Assembly: GCA_003868215.1 (NCBI GenBank) | Contig: QWDQ01000082.1 | Coordinates: forward strand, 25,423 to 89,422 | Source: Pseudophaeomoniella oleicola | Lineage: Eukaryota > Ascomycota > Eurotiomycetes > Phaeomoniellales > Phaeomoniellaceae | Length of the DNA: 64,000 nucleotides | Direction of reading: 5' to 3' | In this document: in pieces, positions 33,679 through 45,552 of the stretch | How positions within the stretch are numbered: the stretch's first letter is position 1 | Layout: each line of letters opens with the position of its first letter | The notes under the pieces: model-generated | The model's input: only the letters and a program-made list of their open reading frames with translations | The model's database searches: none | Told to the model about the DNA's origin: nothing | Position numbers and translations under genes: made by a program

Positions 33679-34348
33679 CCTATTTCATATCCAAGTACTT
33701 GTTTCTTGTCTCATGTATGAATTGACGAACACAAATGTGCTGAGTAATTAATGGTGGCAAAATTGAGTGTCACTCCGATGTGGCCTATGAAGTGACGACA
33801 AGTGTTTGAATATGATACCGTTTTTGCGTTTTATCCTTGTTTTGGTACAGCGGGAAGCTTTTTGTCGGTTGGGAAAATGGAACAGCACTGTGTCATCAGG
33901 TCTGACAGGGATCTCCTCGTTGCAGCCTACGGGAATTTGCAAGGTTGTGTAGAGATCGCTCTGAAATACTCGCTTGTAAGACTACGTCGTCAGAGAGTCC
34001 ATAGCTGTTGCGCAATAGCTTTATTACCCAGAACGTCTGATAGGTACAGCAATGTCATACATTGAGTTGCTTCTAGGCCCTTGTGCCGTTATAGGACTAT
34101 CAAACGTGTCTGACACCTTGAGACAGAAAGGGAGCAAGCATTTAATTACTCAACCTAGGTGTAATTAGATATATCTTGATTGATACTGAGAGAGCTTGTA
34201 ATCCGTTAGTCGATATCGTACTGTCGCAATGGTCTTGGCACGCTAGTGTTAGCTCAGTCGCTAGCCGAGCAATGCCTTCTCACCTCAAATGTTCAAGAGC
34301 TTCATCACCAGCAAGTCTTTTATCACCGCTGCCACCATCACATCCACC
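33679..34348. other. intergenic, with uORF upstream of ATP synthase delta
   Basis: C2H2 gene 3' flank and ATP synthase delta promoter. Contains an upstream ORF of 26 codons (34272-34352) listed separately. No other supported gene. Confidence 0.55.
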
Positions 34349-34352
34349 ATGA
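34272..34352 (+). promoter_or_regulatory. uORF overlapping the ATP synthase delta start (ATGA)
   Basis: An ATG at 34272 opens a 26-codon frame whose TGA (34350-34352) overlaps the preferred start codon at 34349 as ATGA. Such overlaps can allow re-initiation; whether the mRNA starts upstream of 34272 is not known. Confidence 0.5.
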
Positions 34353-35130
34353 GCGCTCTTCGTGTCTCCCGACTTGCCACCAGAGGAGCTCGCATGACGA
34401 GTGTCCGTGCACCAATCCAACGACGAGGTTATGCAGACGCCGTCGCCGATAAAATCAAGCTGTCCCTAGCTCTTCCGCATCAGGTACGAGGTCCAATTCG
34501 CACCCTACAACGCCGTCTGAACCAATTGATGTTGCGAACTCTTGAGTCGTCGTTCAATTGTATGAAGTAGCTAACGAAATCTTGATAGGCCATCTACAAA
34601 TCAACCGATGTGTAAGCGAAATCCTACCGATCGTCGTCCAATGCCGATGCTCGCAAGATTCCCAGAGAATTTAAAACTGACGAACCTAGTGTCCAAGTGA
34701 ACATTCCAGCTGAGACCGGTGACATGGGTGTATTGGCGAACCATGTCCCATCGATTGAGCAATTGCGACCTGGCCTGGTCGAGATTATTGAGGAGAGTGG
34801 TGGTAGCAAACAATTTTTCTGTAAGATCACTTCATCATGGGTGATGATCAATACTAAGAGTCTACAGTATCTGGTGGATTTGCCGTTGTCCAACCAGGTT
34901 CGGCATTGAGCATCAACGCTGTCGAAGGTTTCGCTCTTGAAGATTTCAGCGCAGATGCCGTTCGATCGCAGATCGCCGAGGCCCAAAAAATTGCAAGTGG
35001 CAGCGGTAGTGAACAAGATATCGCCGAGGCAAAGATTGAGCTGGAGGTGAGTCTGATCGTGATGTTTTTCATGAAGATTTGCGCTAATCAGGTATAGGTT
35101 CTCGAGAGTCTGCAAGCCTCATTGAAGTAG
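34349..35130 (+). CDS. ATP16: mitochondrial ATP synthase F1 delta subunit
   Basis: Central-stalk subunit of the F1Fo ATP synthase (homologous to bacterial epsilon), in the mitochondrial matrix. Exons 34349-34483, 34589-34611, 34690-34820, 34868-35046, 35098-35130; 166 residues. A basic presequence rich in Arg/Ser/Ala (MSALRVSRLATRGAR...RRGYA) targets mitochondria. The mature part has DKIKLSLALPHQAIYKS, the beta-sandwich VQVNIPAETGDMGVLANHVPSIEQLRPG, GGFAVVQPGSALSINAVE and a C-terminal helical hairpin ending LEVLESLQASLK. Exon 2 is a 23-nt microexon, and the last exon is 33 nt. An in-frame upstream ATG at 34289 would add 20 residues; I prefer 34349 because it has an A at -3 and matches family N-termini. 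Confidence 0.92.
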
Positions 35131-35457
35131 AAACGTTGCACATATAGCTTACTTCATCCCGCTGTGTAGAATATTACAATTTTGAAACTGTCCACATGTA
35201 TTGGACGCTCCTGTTTGCGGTTGCTCTTTCCTTCACTCGTGATTTCCTGTTGCTTTCCTTGGCCCTAACAAACCTGAGTTCCCAAAGCGAGATTCTGCAT
35301 CTTAGAACAAAGTCATGTTTGTGCCCAACTCGGCCGCCATACGCTTCCATCTCTTCGCGGATATCAGGTATCTAATACTTCTAGGGTAGCCCCGTCACTT
35401 GGTACTAGATGATGGTTCAACTCAGATTTCAAGGAGCTGAAGCCACCAAAGGATACA
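35131..35457. other. intergenic, ATP16 / large hypothetical
   Basis: 327 bp holding the ATP16 3' end and the promoter of the downstream gene. No supported feature. Confidence 0.55.
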
Positions 35458-38400
35458 ATGGTCAGTGTGCTTCGTGTTGCGTCCTTGTCAAAGCTGACGA
35501 TATTGTGAGGCGGCAAATGGAGTGACATCTGGTACCGTTGCTTCTCGGGTCCTTGCATTCCAGAATTTGCAAGATCGTGAACGAGATGTTCCCCAGACCC
35601 CTCGGCCTCCTCGTGTCATGACACGGTTCGCGGACGTATTTGAAAAAGGCGTTCGTGTTGGTCATGGGACTCGGACTCATGCAACATTTGCAAGTCCTGC
35701 AGGTCGGCCTTCACGAGACAAAAATGAAGGAGTCAGGCTCGATAACCAGCCTCCCGTGGGCTACTACGGGCATGGACCGTGTATGCTTGGTGGACACTGG
35801 GAGGAGAAAGAAGTAGTCACAGATGAACCACAGCAGCGTACACCCAATCTCGATCACCACCGGTCACAGCAGAAAGTGTCCGACATTAGTCCGAGTCCAT
35901 CAAAACTCCCCCGAAAATACCGCTCTATGGAAGCGATCGAAAGTAAAACCGATCAAGAGGAACTTTATAAGCTCAAAGCGCAACAGAAGACTAGACCTGA
36001 AAGCCATGTTGGTTACGTCCAACGTGGTCCAGCTACTAGCAAGCTTGAGCACGATGTCCTGAATGAGTTAGAAAGCATGATTGATGATGCATTGGAACAA
36101 CAGGGACCATCAAAGGCATCTGCTAGAGATAATGCGCTCCTGAGTGTCTCCTCCGACGACCTGTCACGGACCTTGCCAACGTCAGGATATGTGTCACCAT
36201 CTCAGCTTCAGTCACCAACTACAGGAGAACGTCAGAATTCCCAATGGCCGCCTTCCATGCCCAGGAACGGCAACTTCGGAAGGCATCAAGGCCTCAAGGA
36301 AGAGGCTAGGACGCTGTCCTTGAACCGACAGGGAAGTCTAACAAACAATGCCGTTATGCGCCGAAGCAGTTCTGAACCTGATCCACGCAATCACCGTACT
36401 CCAGGCTCGACATCGTTGTCACCGGACAGATCTGATGGAAGGGAAGATAAGCGGGTGGCATCACCTCTTAGACACGGCTTAAGCACAGTTCGAGAGCGAG
36501 CAGCACTTTTCGAAAAGGTGGGTCCTCCTCGTGATATCCCGATTCATCGAAGCTCCCAGGGTGGGAGGGATGCAAGCACTTCTGCTTTTGCAAGACACCA
36601 ATCACCATCACCTGTAAATGAATCGGCCCCTTCGACCGATCGCCCCCATCCACGATGGAACGCATCTAGAACACCATGTCAATCATCAAGCGGAAGTAAG
36701 AACGTTGCGAACGACAACAGCCTAAACAAGCAGAGAAGAGAGCCATCATATAGCTCGCAGGAGGCGACTGGAGGGGTATTGACCAGTACATTGCCACGCC
36801 GAACGTCCAGTTCTCCCAACAATGGGCATGACTATCTTCAAACAGAGTCGACCTACCAGCATGGCCACCTGGATTCAGTGCCTCACCGTCGTCCATTTCA
36901 ATATATGGAAACGACTGAAGAAGAGGGCAGTGCCGAAGATATCCTCTACCATGGTAAAGAAGAAGATCAGAGATCCCAGCAATCTGAGCACAGCTCTCCA
37001 AGGAATGGGTACAATGAGCGCCGCCTCCCTGATCAACAAGAGCACCATAATCTCACCGCTACGCAGACAGACTACCATGACCTTAGTACAGGTAGCAGTC
37101 ATATTCAGCAAGATCGTTCTCACTTATACACTAATGAAAGTGAGGGTTCAGTTACAAGTACGGGTGAAGAAACCGGATACCACGGCAACTACATTACCCA
37201 ACAAGATCTAGATCGGCCTCGAGATCACAAATCCAAGGACGCTGGTCAAACCCAAGATGAGCGCCCGCTAGAACAGAATCATGACGAGCGGCCCCACGAG
37301 ATGCTTCCTCATGAAGGTGATCAGTCACCTTCACGTCTAACATCGAAGATTTGGCCCTTCAGCTGGGGAGCATTCCTACATGACAGACGGTCTCCTACTT
37401 CCCATAAAGATTCGAAAGCTGACAATACGACCTGTGGCGATGCCGCACCCAAGAAGAGTGAGGAACCCCCATCAGAGAATGAGGTTGAGCATGAAGGAAG
37501 TCATCGTGGTATCGTGGCTGAGCAGGAAGAGACTGATAGCGATCATCGCGTACAAAAGCAGCAAGGGGGTAGCTTAGCCAGCGATGAAAGCCTTAGAACC
37601 GATGAGCATACTACCACGAGAACGTCTGAAGAGCACATGTCACGGGTCAAATCACCTACCTCCACTCGTGATGATCATGGACGTGGTCCGGAGGGAAGTC
37701 AGCCGCGGCGCCAATCGACCAGCGTCTGGAGGCTTCGCAATGCCGATAAAATTGCTCTCGAGGGAGCCCCTCTTGGTACAAATCAACCCTTTTTCTATCC
37801 GCAACCAAAAGAGCAAACAACTTCAAGCGATGATGAGTCCGGACCAAAAGGCGCTGCCGAAGCGCAACTAAGCACCCATGCCGTTAACACCCTTCCAAAA
37901 CAGCTTCAAAGCGATGAACAAGCTATCTCCGCAGCAATAGGTAACATTGCCAAGGATCACCCTGAGATTATGTCTAATGAGAGCGAGAAACCCGTGGCCA
38001 GTGGCCGTACTCGTGGGAAAGCAGATGCAGACCAAACCACTCTCCCGGGAGAAGTCAGACCAAGTTCGCAGTCTTCAGCGAAACCTCAAGGTGGGCGATT
38101 GTCTCCGTCTTCTCGCCACCGTGTCGGTCGCGTCTCCGAAAGAGTGCAGAATTTCGAACGCTCAGCCGCGCATTCCGTCGCTCGAGACCAAACGCAACCT
38201 CCGCGTGGTCGGAATAGTCACGGCCCGTCTCGTCTCATCACACACCCCTTCGACCGCTCGGGTGTACAGAGTCCTGAGGTCAAGGATGAATCAGCTGCGA
38301 CAGTGACCAGTACTCACGAGGACTATGCGCAGGAAGGTCGACCAAAAGTCGGAATTTCTTCGATGAAACGTAAGTTCGATGCACAAGGTGCCAAGGACCA

Positions 38401-38953
38401 CAGATTCCTGCAAGATGTTTTCGATACTTCCGGTGAAGAATGTCGAAGGGAGCAAGGACAAGAGCATGGACCCAGCGCTCGCGAGGATCAAAGAATACCT
38501 ACAGATGCTGTTAGCAAAAGCCTCCAAAGAGAGCGAGCCCCTGTCCTAGCTTCTCGGGCCTCGAACACTCCTGATGATCAAGCGGAGAGAAAGTCACCTG
38601 ATACGTCCAAAAGGGAAATTCTCGTAGCTGAAACCATTGAAAATGATACCCCACCGAGACCCCGAATTCATCGCTCGGCCTCTGTGCCCGGTAGCAGGAG
38701 TACGATGAGTGTTCCGGTCCGGAGAGGTCGTCACCGAGAACGAGAACACCAATGGCAACATGACGAAGGGTATACTCTGGTTCGAGGGCTCAGTGTGCGA
38801 GTGCAAATCAGCATCAGTCGCAGTCCATCACGTAGTAGGCTGCGGCAGGAACAGGGCGAGGAGCCAGGCTCCATTGCAGAGACGGTTGACGAGATAATTG
38901 TCAATGCAGGTGTGATCCCGGAGGAAGCTAGGGAGCATAACGATGAGGAGTGA
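35458..38953 (+). CDS. large disordered hypothetical protein
   Basis: Predicted exons 35458-35460 and 35510-38953; 1148 residues. I do not recognise a family. The 3.4-kb frame is uninterrupted and strongly hydrophilic, rich in Ser, Arg, Glu, Gln, His and Pro, with no membrane segment or signal peptide. The most ordered-looking part is the N-terminus: SGTVASRVLAFQNLQDRE, MTRFADVFEKGVRVGHG, and a Gly/Tyr patch VGYYGHGPCMLGGHWEEKEV. The C-terminus has a basic RRGRHREREHQ and an acidic tail. The long frame begins at a non-ATG codon; a 49-bp intron (GTCAGT...TTGTGAG) placed right after the ATG at 35458 opens it in phase as MAANGVTSGTVASRV. If that splice is wrong, the next in-frame ATG is 35618. 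Probably a scaffold or regulatory protein, but function is unknown. Confidence 0.7.
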
Positions 38954-39868
38954 GATCGGTACTGCGAGATGAAAGCGCGGGTGGGAGCTCAACCACGCAT
39001 CCAGAGGCATCAGGGATCATCCTTAGAAAAATAGTGGCGGGTATTCCGACATCGTATTGAATATATTACCACGGGAGATTGTACGTAGTATTCGTTTTCT
39101 GGTTTGTCTGCTATGGGGACTGTTGAGAGTTGTCTGACATGTCAAGTTGATGGAGACAATCGAGACAATGAAGCCAAGAAATATCGATATAAGCAACGAG
39201 TTTCAAGCCTCGGATGTACACGTCAAGCAATCTGTTTCGAACACTTCCGCTTCTTGGCCATCCAATCCTTTCCAGAAGCAGCGAATGCCATGGTATGTAC
39301 CATAGTAATTAGTGAAAGTAGCAGTGAGAGACAACTGGGGATCGGGGGAATTCTGATACACGGGATTCTCTTGGCGACGCTTGGCATTTGTGTTCTTGTC
39401 TCACATCCCATCACATCCATCAAATCCATCCCTCGGTCTCTGCTGTCCTCCATCTCCACGTTTCTGTTTCTTTTTCTTGGCTTTAATTTGTTTGTTGTTT
39501 CGGGTTTCGACGACGGGTCCGAACTTCGGATCGAGGGATGTAATGTTGAGAGATTCTAGGTACGTACTCCGTAGGTCTGTATGTGTGTAGAGAGAGAGAG
39601 AGAGAGACTAGGGTATGGGAATAGGAGGTAAGGTGAGGTATCTAGATCCTATATAATAGGTACTCGCATCTCTGTTGTCTATGTTCTCGTTTCTATTCTC
39701 TATTCCAACAGAAACAATCATTCCTTCGTTTGCTCATTCGCACTTCTCATTCATTCATTTGATCTGGTTATCAAATCATTCATTGAGCTTGCTCACTTTC
39801 ACATACCTTCTCACCACGTCGAAGCATCTTCCTACCCCCTTCCTCAGCACAACAAGATCAATTTCAAG
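38954..39868. other. intergenic, pectate lyase promoter
   Basis: No supported gene. Contains a GA microsatellite (about 39587-39607) and, close to the pectate lyase start, a pyrimidine-rich leader with TTCATTCATT-type repeats. Confidence 0.55.
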
Positions 39869-40855
39869 ATGAAGGTCCAATTCGCTGCCATTCTCGGCCT
39901 TGCCGTCTCTGTCACGGCTATGCCTCGTCACCATTCTCATGCATCTTCGACGACAGAGAGCTCGGCTGCTACCGCAACCGCGAATTCAACCACTACTGCT
40001 GCACCAGTTGGGACTGCTGTCCATGCTGCCGCCGCAGGCTCTTCCCTTCCCGCATCGTCCGGTACCTCTACCTTTGCTGCCGCGAGGACCGTCGCAGCCG
40101 GAGAATCCTTTGACGGAGGCATGGTCATGATCGACCGCGGCGTCGACTGCACCGGCCAAGCTGAAGGTGGTGACTCAGACGCCGTCTTTCTCCTCGAAGA
40201 AGGCGCCACGCTCTCCAACGTCATCATCGGCCCCAATCAGATCGAAGGTGTCCACTGCTTCGGTGCCTGCACCCTGACCAACGTCTGGTGGTCCGCCGTC
40301 TGTGAAGATGCGTTCACCGTCAAGACACAGGACGCCGGTGCGACGACCCACATCAATGGCGGAGGCGCGTTCGGAGCCGATGATAAGGTCTTGCAACACA
40401 ACGGTGGTGGCACGATCAGCGTTACCGGCTTCACGGTCGACAACTTCGGAAAACTGTACAGGAGCTGTGGAAACTGCAAGACCATGTACGAGAGGCACGT
40501 CATCTTGGACAACATCTCGGCCACTAATGGAAAGTCTCTTGCCGGTAAGTCCTCATTTCCCCTTTTTCATACCTCATCCCAAGCACCGAAAGAAAAACCC
40601 CGGGGAAAGAAAACCCAAAATACTACATCCTACCTGTTTTATTATTACTAGCAACAATAAAACTGACTCGCCCAACTTCCAGGCATCAACAGCAACTACG
40701 GCGACACCGCGACCCTGACCAACATCTCCGCCTCCGGTGTCGATGACATCTGCGTCGAATACAGGGGCAACGACAGCGGCGACGAGCCTCCGGAAGTCGG
40801 CTCTGGCCCGAGCAGTGCATGCATATACAGCACTAGCGATATCACCAGCTCGTGA
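39869..40855 (+). CDS. secreted pectate lyase, PL3 family
   Basis: Cleaves de-esterified pectin by beta-elimination outside the cell; a plant cell-wall degrading enzyme. Exons 39869-40544 and 40683-40855; 282 residues. A signal peptide ([17 protein letters not shown]) is followed by a Ser/Thr/Ala linker to about residue 72, likely O-glycosylated, and then the PL3 beta-helix: [87 protein letters not shown], and the conserved ICVEYRGN near the end. Numerous Cys fit disulfides of the family. The linker makes it somewhat longer than the usual 220-240 residues. The 138-bp intron splits the Gly codon after LA. It points to a plant-associated or litter-degrading lifestyle. Induction cannot be read from the sequence. 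Confidence 0.93.
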
Positions 40856-41008
40856 GAGGTCCTCGTCTAGGTAGCTAGATGTTGGGATCTTTTGATCAGG
40901 AGCGACTGGCTGAGTGGCTAGCTGGCGCGTACGTCGAGAGGAGCAAACGGGAAGAAAACCCAAAAGGGGGGAAGGTGATGATGGACAGAGAGCGTGTTGT
41001 CCTCTCTC

Positions 41009-41031
41009 TCTCTCTCTCCCCCCCCCCCCCG
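41009..41031. repeat. CT dinucleotide plus C homopolymer tract
   Basis: About ten CT units run into a C stretch of about ten bases, with TATA-rich runs at about 41090-41107 and a matching G-rich run at 41261-41282. Directly visible simple sequence. Confidence 0.9.
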
Positions 41032-44000
41032 AGGCTATCTATCCACTTCGGATTCTATTCAACTGTGTCTATTTATCTTTTGCTTTCTTATATATCTATA
41101 TATATAGATCATTCGATATGATTTATAATTATATCTACTCTGCATCCTCCCCATGAGCCTTACCAGGTACCCGGCTCAGATCAACTTTTGGTTGATACGC
41201 TTTGGCTCTCTGGTGTGTTTTGATTGTTTACATTTGCTATCGCTACGTGTGTTGTCTTGAGAGGGGGGGGGGGGAGGGGGGGCCCCTTTTCACAGACCTT
41301 GACGCTAGTAGTCGTCGTCGTTGAGGAAGAGGGAAGAAGATGAATATATGCTATATATGTACCGTGTATAAGCGTACATATAGACAGAGAAAAAGCATGG
41401 GGAAAGACGGGGTTATTAGGAGGCCAAGCAGGAACCGAGAGTACACAGAAAGGCATGATAAAAAGATAGTTTAGGGGCTTCTATAATCAAGAGATGTAGC
41501 TAAGGTCAGTACTGATCAACACGGATATGAAAAGTATATTTCACATCATCATCACTGTCTCTAGAGCCATTCATGATACGAGAGGGTGGCGATGATGATA
41601 TGCATCCTAAGTAGCAGTTGGAAGGTCGTCGTTCCTTTGATGAAAGGGTCCTTCCTACATCTATCTGATACACGTCCTTGCGGCCACGAATGCAGGGTTT
41701 ATGGCGTAATGTGATCCTTTCGTACGGTAAATCCCTACGGTAAATAACGTCATTGCGTGTGAATTGATAACAGATCAAGCTGAAGGAGTTGGTTTCGTTC
41801 AGCTCTCATGTTCCTTAATGGAGAGGAATCGATGACAAAAACGTCGATTTGATTGTTGGCTTTGTTGTTTGGACAGGTGGGAATATATTTTTTATTGATC
41901 TCGGCACCGGTGAACTTGAAACTCTGGGGGGAGGGGCCACATGAGCCATACAGGTAAACCGTTCACAGCTCATCAATCCAAAGGCTTTGATGAGTTAATG
42001 ACGATTCGTATCAAGGCACAGTACGAGTAGAAACATGGCTGCAACATGGCCTATTGCAATCTTGTCCTGGACCGGCGAGCCGGATGCAGATACCCGATGA
42101 TGTCAATATCAGGCACAAGTACCTTTGGCTGAATTAGGACGGCAAGGACGGCCTCGCGGGTAAGGAATGCAGGATACTAGTGGCTCAACGTTCATTGTTT
42201 GTAGATACCAACTCCATATTACCTTGCAACGCCAGCTGCCGCGGTTCCCCTTCGACCCTGTTGCTGGGCCATTGACACGTGAGCGAGGTAATGTGACCTC
42301 CATCCATGACATCATCTCCGTTGGGTGCCATGTACCATAGTACAGCTGTGATTGCTACAGATCGCTGCCAACAGTGCCTCTGGGTTCTCATATCATCTCC
42401 CACCGATAGAGTCAGCACTGCATGGCTGTCCAACCGATGACTGGATCGTATGCTTGGTAGAATGTGATTCTCTGGTAGATCTCTTGCTCGGCCTCATTGC
42501 GTTGGTAGTACCTTTGGCCGATCGGCCACTTATCATGAGAGGGACGATGGTGCATGTGGTAGCACGAGTCAACCCCAGTGAAAGGTTGATGGATAGTCAC
42601 TCCCAACTGCTGCAGACCAAATCATAAGAGGCAAATTGATTTAGTGGCATGGCCCTAAGGATGAGTCGAGTAGGTGTAAGAGAAGGTGCACTATGTAATT
42701 AGGTGTGCGCGAGTTTGGGATAGAGAGGCGAACAGCAGGTATCATGATTACTCTAATACGCCGAAGTAATGCCAAAACAGAGCGGAGAAGATCCGACAAA
42801 TAAAATAATGGTGATTGGTGTAATGAAAATGCCTCATACAATCTCTTTGGTCAACTGCAACACCCCGCACTAGCGAGGTATTCAAAGGGACGATTGGTAT
42901 TTTACGGCATACGCCTCCGCCGTGCATACACGCCTGTCTCCCCTGTCTCCCTATCAATTTGCAAGAATGCTCTCGTTGGACACGGTTAATGTCCTGTCAA
43001 CAAGGTACTGAACAACACATGCCAAGAGGGTCAAGTCTGTAGCATGTGATAATTGGGCTGGCCTTGACAACTCTTGCACTTTGCGATATGTCTGAGGTCA
43101 GTTGAAAGATGTTCTAAATCGATGATTGCTCAAAGTAAGTCTTCAAAGATAGCGATACCGGATATTAGCATAGATGAGAGAGAAGCATTCAGCGGTGAGC
43201 AACGCCGGGGTTCTCCCGTTGATAGTAAACGTTTGCCGTGGGACATCGTGAAGCGACCTGCTTTGTACAACAGTCAACAGCACACCGATATAAATTCATG
43301 AATCCACATACTACTTTATTGCTCTCGTCAAGAATTGTCTCTTGTGGTTCCAAGCCATACATAGTACTAAGCAATTGCTTGTCCGGTGACAGACGAGTGT
43401 AGACTATCATGCTTCTATCCCGTCGTAGGAATATAGCGGGTAATTGTTCTACTAGTAAGCTGCAGCTACCCCAAAGGGTTGACATCGTCTACCGGGTACA
43501 TCTCGACGACCAAGTCAGCTGGCGGTGTGTTATCGTCCGGTCTAAGGGAAGATATGCTCTACATGTCGGAAGCAGCTGATCGAGTAACGCGTAGCACCCT
43601 CGCACCAACACTGTTACATTCCAGGCTGGCCTTGTAACAATGGTGCATTGATCTAGCAGTATCAATGAGAAATGTTTCCAATGCAGTCATTGAAACAGAG
43701 ACACACGAGAGATCCGCGACGTCCCTTACGTACCAAAACTGCTCGATCATCAATTGTACACGAGTGCTTTATCAACACGTAGGTAGGTGGATGCGCGACC
43801 GGCGCTTATATCCAGATGATGTGCACGAGAGATGCGCTTGAGTTGTGCTTCATTTCGGAGGCCGATGATCTACAACGGCATGCAGTTGATCAACAGATCC
43901 CATGGAAACATGAAACAGACCATATAATTCTTTGTTGCCAACAGAACACAAAGAATTTGGCCCAGTGCATTGTCCAGGAAGACATAACCCGAAAGAGGTC

Positions 44001-45340
44001 GAACAACAGCTCAATGGGACTCTTTGGCCATAAGTTACCTACTGAAGTGCCTACGGTTTACCCAAAGGACGTGAAAGTGGTTGCAGGCCGGTAACGGACA
44101 TTGCATGTAATGTTCAAGAAGTACATGCCAATTCATGCGTAATGATGGTACAATCAACAGCTCTTTGTTCACATATCCCATGACTGCCATCTGGATGTGG
44201 AAATACCAGCACACTCAAAGACGAGTCGGAATGAGATAACCTTGAGATTGAGGATGACAACTTGGGAGTCCGTAGATACCTTAATCACCAACTCCAACAA
44301 GACCAAGAATTGCTGCACGAACTAGAGTTCCTGGCTGCAGCATCGCACTATAGTATATACATCTGTGATAACGCCAGAGCATTTCAAGGTTGAAGCCAGG
44401 GCATAAGGTATAGGTACCTACTAAGCTATTATAGACATTACCGTACTGGCAATACCAGGGCTTGATCAAGTTTGGCTTTCCTTCCACTTAGACATCACTT
44501 TTCCTTGATTTCCAATGTTTCTTCTTTGTATTGTCTGCCCTTCAGGTGACCAAAAAGACCCTTGTGAGATTAGAAGACAGTTAATTACCTGTTTTATTCA
44601 ATACCCCTAGGCAATGCGTACTGTAATCAACCCTTCGAGAAACCTTCGTACTTTAGCAAACCTTTGCCCTGTCCTACCCTACCTGAACCCTACCAAGTGC
44701 CTAAGGTAATCTAAAGTAACCCTTCATTACTTGTATTACAGTAGCCATACCCTGCAATTCTGACCATCCCCTCCTCTTTACCCGAACTTGAACCAGCAAG
44801 AAAATTCTTGCAACCTCCACCCCAAACAACTCCATTCGATGCCGTCGACCAACTAACTGCCGTTGCCCTTCGCACTTTTTGCGGTGTGATGCTAGCTCAA
44901 GGACTTTCTCTCTTCAAATCTCCATTCCTACGCCTATGCCAGCCTTGGCTCATTTCAATACTGATTTGCTAATAATAATAAATCCTACCAAACCAGACGG
45001 CACTGAATCAAACCAAACCAAACCGATCCGATCGAACCTCGACATAACCTACACTCTTATTTTCTCTCAACTTATTCCCTCTCCGCCCTTTACCTTCACT
45101 CTCATTGCGAGTACAATTCACAACAATCCTGCTTGGCTCCCTGGTAGCAGGTCGGATCTCGCAATATCATCTCTCGTTCCTACGGCGTCTGACTGTGCTC
45201 AACTACTACGATCGCCACCTGCGTATTGGTTGTCACGAGTCCAGCATCTATCCACGCTATCTATTCTGAGATCGATCTCACGAACAACTACCAGATTCAC
45301 GCTCAATAAAACCACTTTGGCATTTGTCACCATTTTCAGA

Positions 45341-45361
45341 ATGTCGAATTCGAATTTATGA
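45341..45361 (+). promoter_or_regulatory. uORF1 of the DUF2457 gene (6 codons)
   Basis: ATG at 45341 followed by five codons and TGA at 45359-45361. The stop overlaps the ATG of uORF2 (45358) in an ATGA arrangement. Non-coding annotation is possible; a role in translational control is inference. Confidence 0.5.
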
Positions 45362-45552
45362 CCCTGGAGCGTCCCGAGGGACAAAAGTATCGCTTGTGCG
45401 CAACTTTTCAAGGACAGGCGTCACACCACTTGTCTATACAACTACAATCTTGGGTCGTTCCACCGCATTCCCTTTCTCTATCTCGATTATTCGCTCTGGG
45501 AGCAGCGCCACTCCTTTACGTTTACCTCCAGCTTGATCAGTTCTCATCATGA
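45358..45552 (+). promoter_or_regulatory. uORF2 of the DUF2457 gene (64 codons), ATGA overlap with main CDS
   Basis: Open from ATG 45358 to TGA 45550-45552; the stop overlaps the main start at 45549 (ATGA). The 64-residue product has no recognised motif. The chain uORF1-uORF2-main CDS therefore links by two successive ATGA overlaps. Confidence 0.55.

Larger units (their letters stand above)
40856..45548. other. gene-poor region, 4.7 kb
   Basis: No convincing CDS. It begins with the pectate lyase 3' flank, including CT and C runs (about 41009-41031) and G runs (about 41261-41282). The many 60-90 codon ORFs show no family resemblance. Its last 0.7 kb is the pyrimidine-rich leader of the DUF2457 gene with two upstream ORFs. 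Confidence 0.5.

Noticed and set aside
36666-37211. ORFs on both strands inside the 1148-residue hypothetical gene
   Set aside because: Shadows of the long plus-strand frame, with no independent support.
43000-44500. Several 60-100 codon ORFs in the gene-poor region
   Set aside because: No family resemblance, signal peptide or splice signals in phase; frequency is as expected for non-coding DNA.
44879-45361. 160-codon frame upstream of the DUF2457 gene
   Set aside because: Begins at GTG, is low in complexity (Thr/Ser/Pro from a pyrimidine-rich leader) and overlaps the uORF region.
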